Of a stretch of DNA of 64,000 nucleotides, positions 17,534 to 26,830 are shown piece after piece. Numbering within the stretch: the stretch's first letter is position 1; each line of letters starts with the position of its first letter. This stretch comes from Myxococcus stipitatus (GTDB lineage: Bacteria > Myxococcota > Myxococcia > Myxococcales > Myxococcaceae): contig NZ_CP102770.1 in the NCBI RefSeq assembly GCF_038561935.1, forward strand, positions 2,294,001 to 2,358,000. The letters are read 5' to 3'. The position numbers and the translations under genes are program-made. Below the pieces are notes generated by a model that was given only the letters and a program-made list of their open reading frames with translations, searched no databases and was not told the origin of the DNA.

Positions 17534-19402
17534 TCAGGGCTGGAAGGCGCTCTTCACCGCATCCAACGGGGGATTGGCTCCCGAGACAGGGTCTGTACAA
17601 CCTTGATTGAGCGACCAGATGATGGTGCCCCCGAAGCCGTTGGCGCGGGCATAGGCGCCCTTGGCGGCAATGGCTTGGGGCGAGTCATAGGAAATCCACC
17701 GCACCGTGCCGTCCACCACCGGCGAGGCGAACGTGACGTAGCTCGACTGGGCGGCGGCGTCCCAGTGATAGACGCCGGTGGCCGACAGGCTCATGATCCG
17801 CGCGTAGGTGAAATCATTGTCGCTGCCCACGTAGTCAGACCAATCCGTATAGGGTTGGTAGGGGCCGGTGATGTGTCGCCAGGCCATGCCATAGAATGGC
17901 AGGCCCATGCCCAGTTTGGCTTTGGGGATGCCCGCGCCGACCCAGGCATTGAGGCTGGAGGCCACCGAGGTCGGGCGGTTGCCCGCCTCCCCCGTGAGCG
18001 CGGAGGAGTACCAGGACGTCCAGCCGCCCCAGGGCCCCGTCATCTCGTAGGACATGACGTTCATCTGGTCGAGGTACGGCACCAGCTGGGCGAACCACGG
18101 GTCGGCCTCCTCGGGGAAGTTGGTGTTGATCCACCCGATGGGCATGGTGAGGAGCATGTTGGGGCGGGCCGCGCGCAGCTGCTGCACCAGGGCGAGCAGG
18201 AGGGGCTTGTCCTCCACCTCCACGGGCTCCCAGTCGATGTCCAGGCCGTCGTAGCCAAAGCTGTCCAGGGCGGCCAGGAGGTTCTGGACGAAGCGAGCCC
18301 GGTTGGCATTGGAGGCGGCGCCCACCCAGCCGTCATGTTCTCCGGCGCCACCCACCATGATGATGGCCTTGCGCCCGGCGGCGTGGGCCCGGGTCGCCAG
18401 CCGGCGGGCGATGGCCGGCCCGTTGTCATTATCGAACTGTGTACTCAGCGTCCCGTCGGCCCTGGGGGTGGCTCGGCCGACCATGATGTGCGTCAAGGCA
18501 CTGAAATCCACCTTGTCGGGCGGGTAGAGGTCCGAGTTCCAACCCGTGTAATAGCCAGACACCCACAGCCCTTTTCCCGGTGCGCTGGTGACAGTGATGG
18601 TCGCGGTGGCGGACTGGGCAGGGTCCGCACGACTGACTGCCTTCACCTGATACGTGCCCGGTGTCGCGGGCGCGGTGTAGAGGCCCGTGGAGGTGATGAC
18701 ACCCCCTGCGTTTCCTTGCGGCACCGCCCAGCTCACCGCCGTGTTGGACGTGCCCGTCACCGTCGCGGTGAACGCCTGCGTGCCGCCGGGAGGAAGGGTG
18801 ACGGTCGCCGGGGTGATGCTCACCTTCACGACCGGCGGAACACTCAATCCATCCGTGCGCAGCTCGTCGAAGTAGAGCGTGGGCAAGGGCAGGCCCCGGG
18901 TCTCCTGGATCAGCAGGCCCTTGATGCGCGCGCCCGCGGGCGCCAGCGCGTAGAAGGGCACCGCGCACGCCACCCAGGCGTTGGCGCGGATGCGCCCTCC
19001 CTCACAGCGGGGCCCGAGGGGAACACCCGGCGTCAGCACGTCATCCGCGAAGGCGCGGACCTGCACCACGGCGCCCTCTCCGGCCACGCCTCCGTGCACG
19101 CGCAGGGTGAAGGTCGCGCCCGGCTCCGCCACGCGCGGGTCCGTGCTGAAGTAGAGCGCCGAGTACGGCGTCAGCGTCGCCGCGATGGAGTAGGTTCCGG
19201 CCGCCACGGGGGAGGTGTTGACCAGCGAGTGGGGAGCCCAGGAGGAGTTCTTCCAAGGGGCCATCATCGCGTCGCGATAGACCCAACTGGTGACCCAGGC
19301 GCTGGGAGCAGGCGAGGAGGGGAGCGCTGGCTCCGCCGCGTGGGCTCGCGGGGCTGATAGCAAGGTCATCCCCAAGGCCAACCAGACCATCCACCGAATC
19401 AT
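17534..19402 (-). CDS. Secreted GH18 chitinase with Ig-like domain
   Basis: Signal peptide 1-22 (cleaved after HAA), then a beta-rich N-terminal domain (about 30-200), an Ig/BIG2-like domain (about 205-300, ITPATVTLPPGGTQAFTATV) and a GH18 catalytic barrel (about 305-620). The catalytic signature DGLDIDWE spans residues 385-392, with E392 the proton donor; D388 and D390 complete DxxDxDxE. The TIM-barrel strands GLWVSGYYTGWN and AIIMVGGAGEHDG are also typical. It should hydrolyse chitin or related beta-1,4-GlcNAc polymers outside the cell, fitting a predatory or saprophytic lifestyle. It is monocistronic on the minus strand. Confidence 0.93.
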   Translation of the reverse strand: MIRWMVWLALGMTLLSAPRAHAAEPALPSSPAPSAWVTSWVYRDAMMAPWKNSSWAPHSLVNTSPVAAGTYSIAATLTPYSALYFSTDPRVAEPGATFTLRVHGGVAGEGAVVQVRAFADDVLTPGVPLGPRCEGGRIRANAWVACAVPFYALAPAGARIKGLLIQETRGLPLPTLYFDELRTDGLSVPPVVKVSITPATVTLPPGGTQAFTATVTGTSNTAVSWAVPQGNAGGVITSTGLYTAPATPGTYQVKAVSRADPAQSATATITVTSAPGKGLWVSGYYTGWNSDLYPPDKVDFSALTHIMVGRATPRADGTLSTQFDNDNGPAIARRLATRAHAAGRKAIIMVGGAGEHDGWVGAASNANRARFVQNLLAALDSFGYDGLDIDWEPVEVEDKPLLLALVQQLRAARPNMLLTMPIGWINTNFPEEADPWFAQLVPYLDQMNVMSYEMTGPWGGWTSWYSSALTGEAGNRPTSVASSLNAWVGAGIPKAKLGMGLPFYGMAWRHITGPYQPYTDWSDYVGSDNDFTYARIMSLSATGVYHWDAAAQSSYVTFASPVVDGTVRWISYDSPQAIAAKGAYARANGFGGTIIWSLNQGCTDPVSGANPPLDAVKSAFQP

Positions 19403-19584
19403 GTGTGCTCCTCTCGAGGAATGGGCCGCCGCGCGAAAAAGGGGTATCGCGGAGGTCTATGTCCCCGGGGCCTGTCCGGGATGGACCGGCCATGAGGGCA
19501 ACCTGGGGTGAGCAGTGCCCGTCAGCAAAGCCCGACTCCGGTCCCGGATGGGAACCTCGAGTCGACACTTGCTCGTGACACAGG

Positions 19585-19604
19585 GAGGAGGTTTCAGCCT
19601 CCTC
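19585..19604. other. Inverted repeat in the RidA-chitinase intergenic gap
   Basis: GAGGAGG (19585-19591) and CCTCCTC (19598-19604) can form a 7-bp stem with a six-base loop, extendable by two pairs with one mismatch. No T-run follows on either strand. It lies between the end of the RidA gene and the start of the chitinase gene, so it could be a weak terminator or a leader structure of the chitinase mRNA. The rest of the 295-base gap shows no open frame of note. Confidence 0.35.
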
Positions 19605-19697
19605 TCCGACCTTCGTCGCCGCACAAGAGACCCGGGTGGGATGTCTGTGATTGAGCTGTGATTGGGATTGCGCCCTCGGGGAGGGACGGCCGTGGGC

Positions 19698-20090
19698 TCA
19701 GGGCACGTAGGCGATGCAGTCAATCTCGACGAGCAGCCCGGTCTGCGGGAGCGCGTCCACCTGCACGGTGGTTCGCGCGGGGCGGTGTCCGGCGAACAGG
19801 CGCTCGTAGACCGCGTTCATCCGGGGGAAGTACGCCATGTTGGTCAGGAAGACGCCGCAGCGCAGGACGTGCTGGAGGCTGGAGCCCCCGGCCACGAGGA
19901 TGCGCTCCAGGTTGCGCAGCACCTGCTCGGTCTGCGCCTCGATTCCCTCGGCCTGCAGGCCGGTGGCCGGGTCCGTGGCGGCCTGGCCGGAGACGAAGAG
20001 CAGCGAGTCCAGCTTCATGCCGGGAGAGTAGGGGCCCACGGGCTTGGGCAGGCCCTGGGCGGTGACGGGCTGATGGCGAGGGGTGGTCAT
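19698..20090 (-). CDS. RidA-family (YjgF/UK114) protein
   Basis: The 130-residue form starting at ATG 20090 matches the family length; the open frame runs 31 codons further up but without family character. LPKPVGPYSPGMKLDSLLFVSGQ at the start, LRNLERILVAGGSSLQHVLRCGVFLTNM in the middle and ARTTVQVDALPQTGLLVEIDCIAYVP at the end contain the conserved Arg and Glu of the RidA active site. These trimers hydrolyse reactive enamine/imine intermediates (2-aminoacrylate and relatives). It is divergent from the large Kelch/OmpA gene. Confidence 0.93.
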   Translation of the reverse strand: MTTPRHQPVTAQGLPKPVGPYSPGMKLDSLLFVSGQAATDPATGLQAEGIEAQTEQVLRNLERILVAGGSSLQHVLRCGVFLTNMAYFPRMNAVYERLFAGHRPARTTVQVDALPQTGLLVEIDCIAYVP

Positions 20091-20349
20091 GGGAGCGCGA
20101 CGATGGCGCGGTTCTCCGCCCTCGGCATCTTTCGCGTCGCGGGCCGTGCCCGGCATGTGGGCCTCTGCGGGTTCGCCCGCCACTTCTCCACACGAGCCCC
20201 TCTCGTGGGTGGGCTTCTGGCGGGCGCGTCAAGAGGGACCTTGCGTCGGGCCGCGTGATACAGGCGAGCAAGGCCCGAGAGGGCGCTGGGCGGGGGGCAC
20301 GTCGCATGTGTCGACCCCGCCGGTGTCCACGGGCCGGGGAGGGTGTCAG

Positions 20350-23300
20350 ATGGCGTCGAGTCGCGTCTCGCGAAGCCTTGTCGTGCTGCTCTGCTGTGCC
20401 TGGAGTCTCGCGTGCGAGCAGAAGCAGGAGTTGCCGGCCTCGTCGGAGGCCGTGGCCCTGGCCCGGGCCTACTTTCCGGAGCTCGCCTCGCGGCGGGGGA
20501 CCTCGAAGGTCTTCTCCGCCTCGGAGGTTCCCCTCACCGCCCAGGATGACCGCGCGCTCACGTCGCGGCTGGTGGGCGCGGGGACGCTGGAGCTGACCAC
20601 GCGCGGGATGACCTTCCGCGTGGAGCAGTCGCCGGGCGTGGAGGACTCCGCGGCGCCAGTCCGGGAGGAGGCCGTGGCCTTCGCCGGTGAGCGGCACTTC
20701 TGGTTCCCGGTGGGCGACTTCGCGCAGGTGCGCCAGGGCTGGCGCGGCTCGCGCATCGAGGAGGCGTGGGTGGTGGATGGCTCCGAGCCCCTCCACCGCG
20801 CGGAGTACCACGTCACGCTGCCGCCCTGGGTGTCGCGGCTGCATGACGCGGGCGAGTACGTGGAGTTCCTCGACCTGGAGGGCCAGCCGGTCCTCCGGTT
20901 CCATCCCTCCGAGGTGCGCGATGCGAAGGGACAGGCGCGGCGGGGACGCGTGCTGCTGGCGGGGGTGAGCCGCTCCGCTCGGGCGAATGTGTTCGAGGCC
21001 CAGGGGCCTCGGGTGAGCCTCGTCACCGAGGTGTCCCTGGAGGGGCTCGCGGCGCCGATGGTGGTGGACCCGGGATGGTCGTCGACGGCGAGCATGGCGA
21101 CCGCGCGCTCCCAGCACGCCGCGCTGCTTCAGGCGGATGGCTCCGTCCTGGTGGCGGGAGGCGTGAACAGCCTGGGCTTCGTCACCACCGCGGAGCGCTT
21201 CGACGTCGAGCGCGGCACCTGGGCTTCCGCTGGAAGCCCGGGCATCCGGGGCAACACCTCGATGGGGGTGAGGTTGCCCTCCGGCAGGTCGCTCTTCCTC
21301 ATGGATGGCAGCCTGACGGGAGCGCTTCATGACGCCGCGACGAACACCTGGTCCGCCACGGGCCCGATGTCCGCCTCGCGCTCCGTGGGCACCGCCACGC
21401 TGCTGGCCTCGGGAGCGGTCCTCGTCGCGGGCGGCTCCAACCTCGCCACCGCGGAAGTCTACGACCCCGTGGCCAACACGTTCTCGCCCGTGGGCTCCCT
21501 GTCGGTGGTGCATCGTGGCCACGTCGCCGTGTTGTTGCGGGATGGGCGGGTGCTGCTGGTGAGCGGGACGAATGGCTCGAGCGTGGAGCTCTCGCAGGTG
21601 GAACTCTTCGACCCCAGCGCTGGGACCTGGACCCAGGCGGCGCCGCTGCTCGTCCCCAGGCACTACGCGACGGGGACGCTGCTCCCGGATGGCCGTGTGT
21701 TGCTGGCGGGGGGGTACGTGGGAGCGGGGGCCGTCACGACACACGCGGAGCTCTATGACCCCACGGCCAACACCTGGACCGCGACGGGGGCGCTCAACCA
21801 CCGGCGCAACGGCCACACGGCCACGCTGCTCCCCAGCGGCAAGGTGTTGGTGTCGGGGGGCGTGGATGAAGGGCGCAATCCGCAGCCCATCTCGGAGCTG
21901 TATGACCCCGCGACGGGCACGTGGAGCCCTGTGGGGTCGTTGACCGTGGGGCGCGAGAACTCGACCGCGACCCTGCTGACCACGGGCCAGGTCCTGGTGA
22001 CGGGTGGCCACAACCTCGCGGGGTCGTCGACCTTCTTCGCCACAGTGGATGTCTACGAGGCCTCCAGCGACCGCTGGTCGCCCGCGGGGAACCTGGCGGG
22101 GGGGCGGGGGGATGGGGCTTCCGTGTTGTTGCCCTCGGGTGAGGTCCTGCTCGCGGGTGGCGCGGAGGCGGGTGGCGCGGTTGCGACGGTGGAGCGGTAC
22201 TCGCGCGCGAGCAACACCTGGGCGCCCTCGGCCTCGCTGGCGACGGCGCGGGCGCGGCCCACCTTGACCCTGTTGCCGTCGGGCCGGGTGCTGGCCGCTG
22301 GTGGCGGGGAGAGCGCGGCGCCGCTCGCATCGGCGGAGGAGTACGACGCGACGGCGAACGCGTGGACCCCGGTGGGGGCGATGACCGCCGCGCGCTTCGG
22401 ACACTCCGCGACGTTGCTCGGCTCGGGCCGGGTGCTCGTGGTGGGGGGCTCCGGGACGAACGCGGCGGAGGTGTATGACCCCGCGACGCGGACCTGGAGC
22501 GCCGTCGCGGCGGCGTCCACGGTGCGGCTGGAGCACGCGGCCGTGCTGCTGAATGACGGACGTGTCCTGGTGGCGGGCGGACGGAACCCCGGGGGCGTGT
22601 TGGCGACGGCGGAGGTGTATGACCCGGTCGCCAATACCTGGGCGCCCGCGGCTTCGCTCGCGCAGGCGCGGGCCTCGTTCACGCTGACGTTGCTGCCGTC
22701 GGGGCGGGTGCTGGCGACTGCGGGCACGACGGGGGTGGGAGGGCTGGCCTCGGCGGAGGTGTATGACCCGGTCGCCAACGCGTGGACTCCGGCGGGCACC
22801 CTCGCCACCGCGCGCGCGTTCCACTCCGCGGTGTTGCTGCCCTCGGGCCGTGTGCTCGTCGCGGGCGGTGAGGGCACTCCGGGCACGTCCCTCACGTCGG
22901 CGGAGCTGTTCGACTCCACGACGCGCACGTGGAAGGCCGTCACGGCGCTCGCGGCGGCGCGGGCTCGCTTCGCGCTGGAGGTCCTCCCCTCGGGCGAGGT
23001 GCTCGCGGCGGGAGGTGAGGGCTCTGGAGGCGCCTGGCTGGCGAGCGCGGAGCTGTTCGAGGACACGGGCGCGCCGGTCGCCGCGCGTCCGGTGGTGGCG
23101 GGGCCCGATTCGGTGCCTCAGGGCTGCTCGGTGCGCGTCACGGGGACGCAGTTCCGCGGGGCCGAGGGTGGCAGCTCGGGCGACTACCGGGACTCGGCCG
23201 CGAACCTTCCGGTGGTGAGGGTGCGGACGGTGGAAGGGGACCGGCTCTGGGCGCTGTCGGGGGCGGAGATGTCCGCCACGGGGGTGACGGTGACGATTCC

Positions 23301-26058
23301 CACGAACATGCCGGTGGGGACACAGGTGCTCTCCGTCTTCACGAACGCGGTGAGCGGTGGCCGGATGTTGACGGTGACGCCGAACACCGCGCCGGTGGCC
23401 AGGGACTTGTCCGTCACCACGGCGTTCGACGCGCCGGTGAACATCACCCTGGAGGCGACGGACGCGGAGGCGGGCGCGCCGCTCAGCTACGTCATCGTCA
23501 CGCCTCCGACGCACGGCACGCTGAGTGGGACGCCGCCCGCGGTCACGTACACGCCGAACGCTGGCTACTCGGGGCCGGACAGCTTCACGTATCGCGTTCG
23601 GGACTGTGGCCTCGACAGCAACCTCTCCACGGTGAGCATCAACGTGTCCACGCCCAATCCGCCGACCATCACCTGCCCGGCGGATGTGCGGGTGGAGGCG
23701 ACGGGGTCCTCGGGCGCGACGGTGACGTATCCGCCGGCCACGGCCACGGACGACAATCCGTCGAATCCCGCGGTGACGTACTCGCATCCCTCGGGGAGCA
23801 CGCTGCCGATGGGGGAGACGGTCATCACGGCGACGACCCAGGACGCGGATGGGAACCAGGTGTCCTGTACGTTCCGCGTGACGGTGCAGGACACGACGCC
23901 GCCGCCGTTGGTGTGTCCGGAGAACGTGAGGGTGATTGGAGACGAGGGCGGTGGAGCGGTCGTGACGTACACGGTGCCTGACTCGGTGGACTCGATTTCC
24001 GGTCCCGCGACGGTGACGGCGACGCCGGCGTCGGGGACGCGCTTCCCGGCGGGACAGACGCGCGTCGTCGTCACGGCGACGGATGCGGCGGGGAACTCCG
24101 CGAGGTGTGAGTTCGACGTGGTGGTGCAGGCGCGGGTGGTGTCGATTGCTGGAGGCGGGTGCCAGTCCGCGGGAGGTGGCGGGCTCGGCTGGGGCGCCGC
24201 GTTGGTGCTCGCGGCGTGGGCGGGCCGTCGGCGGGGCAAGGCGCGCTCCCTCCGGAGTCGGGTTGGGATGGGCACGCTCGCGGTGGCCCTGGTGTCCACG
24301 AGTGCGGTGGGGCAGACGGTGTCGAGCCCGCTGGTGGCGTTCGACGCGGAGCGCTTGCGGCTGAGTGCTTCGGCGACGGACTCGTTGATGGTGGATACGG
24401 GGCGCGTGCTGTCGGAGGGCGGCTATCGGCTCAGCCTGCTCGCGGGCTACGAGCGCGGCATCCTGATTCTGGAGGGCAACGATGGGAGCAGTCGGTCCAT
24501 CCTGCACTACAGGACGTCGGCGTGGCTCCAGGGAGCGTGGTCTCCGGTGGACCGGTTGGAGGTGTCTGCGCGGTTGCCGGTCATCATCTCGCAGGGCGGG
24601 CATGGGGCGGGCTTGTACGCGGGGGTCTCGGAGCCTTCGTCGTCGGGGTTGGGGACGCCGGAGGTGGGGGCTCGCTACTCGTTGATGCGGCGGGAGGACG
24701 GGGCGCCGCTGTCGTTGGCGGTGGGGTTGGATGTGGGGTTGCCGGGAGGCCGGGCGAGTGCGTTCGGGCGTCAGGAGGGCTGGGCGGGGATGCAGTTCTC
24801 GCCGCGTGTCTCGTTGGGGCGTGAGGTGGGGATGTTCGCGTTGGGCGCGAGCGTGGGGGCGCGGGTGAGGTCGAAGGAGGTCGAGCCCGGGCGCGACGTG
24901 GGGACGGAGCTGGAGCAGTCGGTGGTGGTGGCGACGCGAGGCAAGGGGCTGCGGGGCGAGCTGGCGTTGCAGGTGGCGGAGTCGCTGGTGCATCCGGATG
25001 TGGCGGTGGAGTTGTTGGGAGGTGTGCGGCTGCCCATCGGGAGTGGCTTCGAGCTGAATGCGCTCGCGGGGCATGGCTTCACGGACATCCCGGGGACGCC
25101 GTCGTGGCGCGTGGGCGCGGGAATCGCCTGGGCGCACGAGCCCGAGCAGAAGCCTGACTCCGACAGCGATGGGGACTCGGTGCCGGACAAGAAGGACAAG
25201 TGTCCGCGCGAGGCGGGCGTGCCGGAGAACGACGGCTGCCCGGACCGGGACTCGGATGGGGATGGCGTCGTGGACCGTGAGGACCGCTGCCCGAATGAAG
25301 CGGGGAGCGCGGAGACTCAGGGCTGCCCGGAGCCGGACGAGGACGGCGACGGAGTGCCGGACGCGAAGGACCGGTGCCCGAAGGAGAAGGGCACGGCGGA
25401 GAACCAGGGCTGCCCGGCGGTGAAGGACACGGACGGCGACGGAGTGCCGGACGAGGAGGACAAGTGCCCGAGCGAGAAGGGCACGACTGAGAACCAGGGC
25501 TGCCCGGCGGTGAAGGACACGGATGGCGATGGTGTTCCGGATGGCGAGGACCAGTGCCCGAAGGAGAAGGGCACGGCGGAGAACCAGGGCTGCCCGGCGG
25601 TGAAGGACACGGACGGCGATGGTGTTCCGGACGACCAGGACCCGTGCCCGAAGGATAAGGGCACGGTCGAGAGCAAGGGCTGCCCCGAGCCGGTGAAGCA
25701 GCCGGTGCCGGAGGAGAAGCTCTCGTTGTCGGGTCGTCGGGTCACCTTCCCGGTGGGCCTCTCGGCCATCGAGGGCGAGGGGGCGCGCGTGTTGGATGAG
25801 GTCGTGGAGATGTTGAAGTCACGGCCGGACGTCGCGATTCGCATCGAGGGCCACACGGACAACACGGGGCCGGAGACGCTCAACCGGGAGCTGAGTCAGT
25901 CCCGTGCGGAGGCGGTGCGGTCCTACCTCATCCAGCGAGGCATCAACGGCTCGCGCCTCGAGGCCCGAGGCTACGGACCGTCGCGTCCCGTGGCGTCGAA
26001 CGACACGCCGGAAGGTCGAAGCGAGAACCGGCGCGTGGACTTCGTCATCAAGCGCTGA
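20350..26058 (+). CDS. Giant surface protein: lipoprotein signal - Kelch - HYR - MYXO-CTERM - barrel - TSP3 - OmpA fusion
   Basis: ATG 20350 (GGGAGGG upstream) starts a 1902-residue protein with lipobox SLAC (C22). About 250-915 are Kelch-type repeats (ATLLPSGRVLVAGG, EVYDPVANTW), followed by a galactose-oxidase-C-like domain (about 905-1010), a cadherin/Big-like domain (about 1015-1090) and two HYR-like domains (to about 1265). A MYXO-CTERM-like block (C1271, membrane helix, R1293-R1295) comes next. M1307 starts a second signal-like segment ending SAVGQ, then a beta-barrel-like region (about 1320-1595), six TSP3-type calcium repeats, and an OmpA peptidoglycan-binding domain (about 1790-1902, ending NRRVDFVIKR). 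The two halves look like two fused genes. Likely a cell-surface adhesion or recognition protein; role inferred. Confidence 0.88.
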   Translation: MASSRVSRSLVVLLCCAWSLACEQKQELPASSEAVALARAYFPELASRRGTSKVFSASEVPLTAQDDRALTSRLVGAGTLELTTRGMTFRVEQSPGVEDSAAPVREEAVAFAGERHFWFPVGDFAQVRQGWRGSRIEEAWVVDGSEPLHRAEYHVTLPPWVSRLHDAGEYVEFLDLEGQPVLRFHPSEVRDAKGQARRGRVLLAGVSRSARANVFEAQGPRVSLVTEVSLEGLAAPMVVDPGWSSTASMATARSQHAALLQADGSVLVAGGVNSLGFVTTAERFDVERGTWASAGSPGIRGNTSMGVRLPSGRSLFLMDGSLTGALHDAATNTWSATGPMSASRSVGTATLLASGAVLVAGGSNLATAEVYDPVANTFSPVGSLSVVHRGHVAVLLRDGRVLLVSGTNGSSVELSQVELFDPSAGTWTQAAPLLVPRHYATGTLLPDGRVLLAGGYVGAGAVTTHAELYDPTANTWTATGALNHRRNGHTATLLPSGKVLVSGGVDEGRNPQPISELYDPATGTWSPVGSLTVGRENSTATLLTTGQVLVTGGHNLAGSSTFFATVDVYEASSDRWSPAGNLAGGRGDGASVLLPSGEVLLAGGAEAGGAVATVERYSRASNTWAPSASLATARARPTLTLLPSGRVLAAGGGESAAPLASAEEYDATANAWTPVGAMTAARFGHSATLLGSGRVLVVGGSGTNAAEVYDPATRTWSAVAAASTVRLEHAAVLLNDGRVLVAGGRNPGGVLATAEVYDPVANTWAPAASLAQARASFTLTLLPSGRVLATAGTTGVGGLASAEVYDPVANAWTPAGTLATARAFHSAVLLPSGRVLVAGGEGTPGTSLTSAELFDSTTRTWKAVTALAAARARFALEVLPSGEVLAAGGEGSGGAWLASAELFEDTGAPVAARPVVAGPDSVPQGCSVRVTGTQFRGAEGGSSGDYRDSAANLPVVRVRTVEGDRLWALSGAEMSATGVTVTIPTNMPVGTQVLSVFTNAVSGGRMLTVTPNTAPVARDLSVTTAFDAPVNITLEATDAEAGAPLSYVIVTPPTHGTLSGTPPAVTYTPNAGYSGPDSFTYRVRDCGLDSNLSTVSINVSTPNPPTITCPADVRVEATGSSGATVTYPPATATDDNPSNPAVTYSHPSGSTLPMGETVITATTQDADGNQVSCTFRVTVQDTTPPPLVCPENVRVIGDEGGGAVVTYTVPDSVDSISGPATVTATPASGTRFPAGQTRVVVTATDAAGNSARCEFDVVVQARVVSIAGGGCQSAGGGGLGWGAALVLAAWAGRRRGKARSLRSRVGMGTLAVALVSTSAVGQTVSSPLVAFDAERLRLSASATDSLMVDTGRVLSEGGYRLSLLAGYERGILILEGNDGSSRSILHYRTSAWLQGAWSPVDRLEVSARLPVIISQGGHGAGLYAGVSEPSSSGLGTPEVGARYSLMRREDGAPLSLAVGLDVGLPGGRASAFGRQEGWAGMQFSPRVSLGREVGMFALGASVGARVRSKEVEPGRDVGTELEQSVVVATRGKGLRGELALQVAESLVHPDVAVELLGGVRLPIGSGFELNALAGHGFTDIPGTPSWRVGAGIAWAHEPEQKPDSDSDGDSVPDKKDKCPREAGVPENDGCPDRDSDGDGVVDREDRCPNEAGSAETQGCPEPDEDGDGVPDAKDRCPKEKGTAENQGCPAVKDTDGDGVPDEEDKCPSEKGTTENQGCPAVKDTDGDGVPDGEDQCPKEKGTAENQGCPAVKDTDGDGVPDDQDPCPKDKGTVESKGCPEPVKQPVPEEKLSLSGRRVTFPVGLSAIEGEGARVLDEVVEMLKSRPDVAIRIEGHTDNTGPETLNRELSQSRAEAVRSYLIQRGINGSRLEARGYGPSRPVASNDTPEGRSENRRVDFVIKR
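24151..24234 (+). other. Internal MYXO-CTERM-like sorting signal
   Basis: Codons here give GGGCQSAGGGG, a hydrophobic helix (WGAALVLAAWAG) and an RRR cluster. That is the Cys, Gly-rich, membrane helix, Arg layout of the MYXO-CTERM domain, which normally sits at the extreme C-terminus and is handled by myxosortase. Here about 607 more residues follow, starting at M1307 with a signal-peptide-like stretch. Confidence 0.75.
25155..25688 (+). repeat. Six TSP3-type calcium-binding repeats, 30-codon period
   Basis: The motif D-x-D-G-D-x-V-x-D-x-x-D-x-C-P occurs six times, and the last four units are near-identical at DNA level with a 90-base period (for example GAACCAGGGC at 25401 and 25491). Each unit offers Asp side chains for calcium and a pair of cysteines. 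Such rods often link outer-membrane barrels to OmpA domains. The high identity makes the tract prone to copy-number change. Confidence 0.9.
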
Positions 26059-26072
26059 CGCAGTGAATCCAG

Positions 26073-26101
26073 AGCCGCGGGGCCCACGAGGCTCCGCGGC
26101 T
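26073..26101. terminator. Strong hairpin between convergent genes
   Basis: AGCCGCGG (26073-26080) pairs with CCGCGGCT (26094-26101); a G-T pair and three further pairs extend this to a 12-bp stem with a five-base loop. It sits 15 bases after the OmpA-fusion stop and just beyond the LysE stop on the other strand. There is no T-run, but position and strength suit a bidirectional terminator. Confidence 0.65.
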
Positions 26102-26102
26102 C

Positions 26103-26711
26103 CTACGCGAACGCCACATAGGCCGCGACGCCCACCATGCACGCTCCGAAAGTCCACCCCTGGATGCGCAGGGCCTTCTCGGAGCGGAAGCGTCCCAGGA
26201 TGAGCTTGCCCCCATAAATCCAGGGGAAGTGGCACACCACGCAGACGCCCAGGAACGCCAGCGTGAGCAGCGCGGCCTGCGTGAGGGCCCCGCTCGCTGG
26301 ATTGAGGAACTGGGAGAACATCACCAGGACCATCGAGTGGGTCTTCGGGTTGAACGCCACGGCGAGCAGCCCCTCGACGAACCCCAGCTTCTCCACGGAC
26401 GCGTCCTCTCCCCCCGACGGTCCACGCGCGGAGCGGAAGAACCCCCACGCGAGATAGAGCAGGTACACCACGCTGCACACGCGAAGCACCTGGTGCAGCG
26501 CGGGAATCTGCTGCAGCACGCTCCCCAGCCCCAGGCCATACACGAGGCAGAGCGCGACGTTCGCCACCTCGAACCCCAGCCAGAACGGCAGCGAGCCCCG
26601 GATGCCGAACCGCCCGCCCGCCGTGGCGAGCACCGTGTTGCCGGGCCCCGGGCTGAACACCATCGGGACCGTGTACCCCAGGAACATCACCCAGACTTCA
26701 GCGGCAATCAT
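26103..26711 (-). CDS. LysE/RhtB-family amino-acid exporter
   Basis: The 202-residue protein has about six hydrophobic segments and the family signature near the N-terminus: MVFSPGPGNTVLATAGGRFGIRGSL (the SPGPN-like motif after the first helix). Family members export amino acids such as lysine, threonine or leucine across the inner membrane. It is divergent from a LysR-type regulator with a 119-base shared promoter region, the arrangement typical of LysE-family genes controlled by a neighbouring LysR protein that senses the amino acid. Confidence 0.92.
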   Translation of the reverse strand: MIAAEVWVMFLGYTVPMVFSPGPGNTVLATAGGRFGIRGSLPFWLGFEVANVALCLVYGLGLGSVLQQIPALHQVLRVCSVVYLLYLAWGFFRSARGPSGGEDASVEKLGFVEGLLAVAFNPKTHSMVLVMFSQFLNPASGALTQAALLTLAFLGVCVVCHFPWIYGGKLILGRFRSEKALRIQGWTFGACMVGVAAYVAFA

Positions 26712-26830
26712 GGCGAAGACCTCCTGCGCCAGCGTTCATCGCGATGGGGCGCGACCCATCAGAAACTCCATTTCGAGCCCAGGGCCCAGCGAGCTATCCT
26801 CGGCCGCTCGATAAAGGGAGCTCATCGAGC

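Noticed and set aside
19720..25137. Open frame of 1805 codons on the minus strand
   Set aside because: Shadow of the Kelch/OmpA gene, composed of Arg/His/Pro-rich sequence; the RidA gene at its end lies in a different frame.
25155..25688. Regular 90-base repeats considered as a CRISPR array
   Set aside because: The repeats are in frame, encode TSP3 calcium motifs, and have no unique spacers of constant size.
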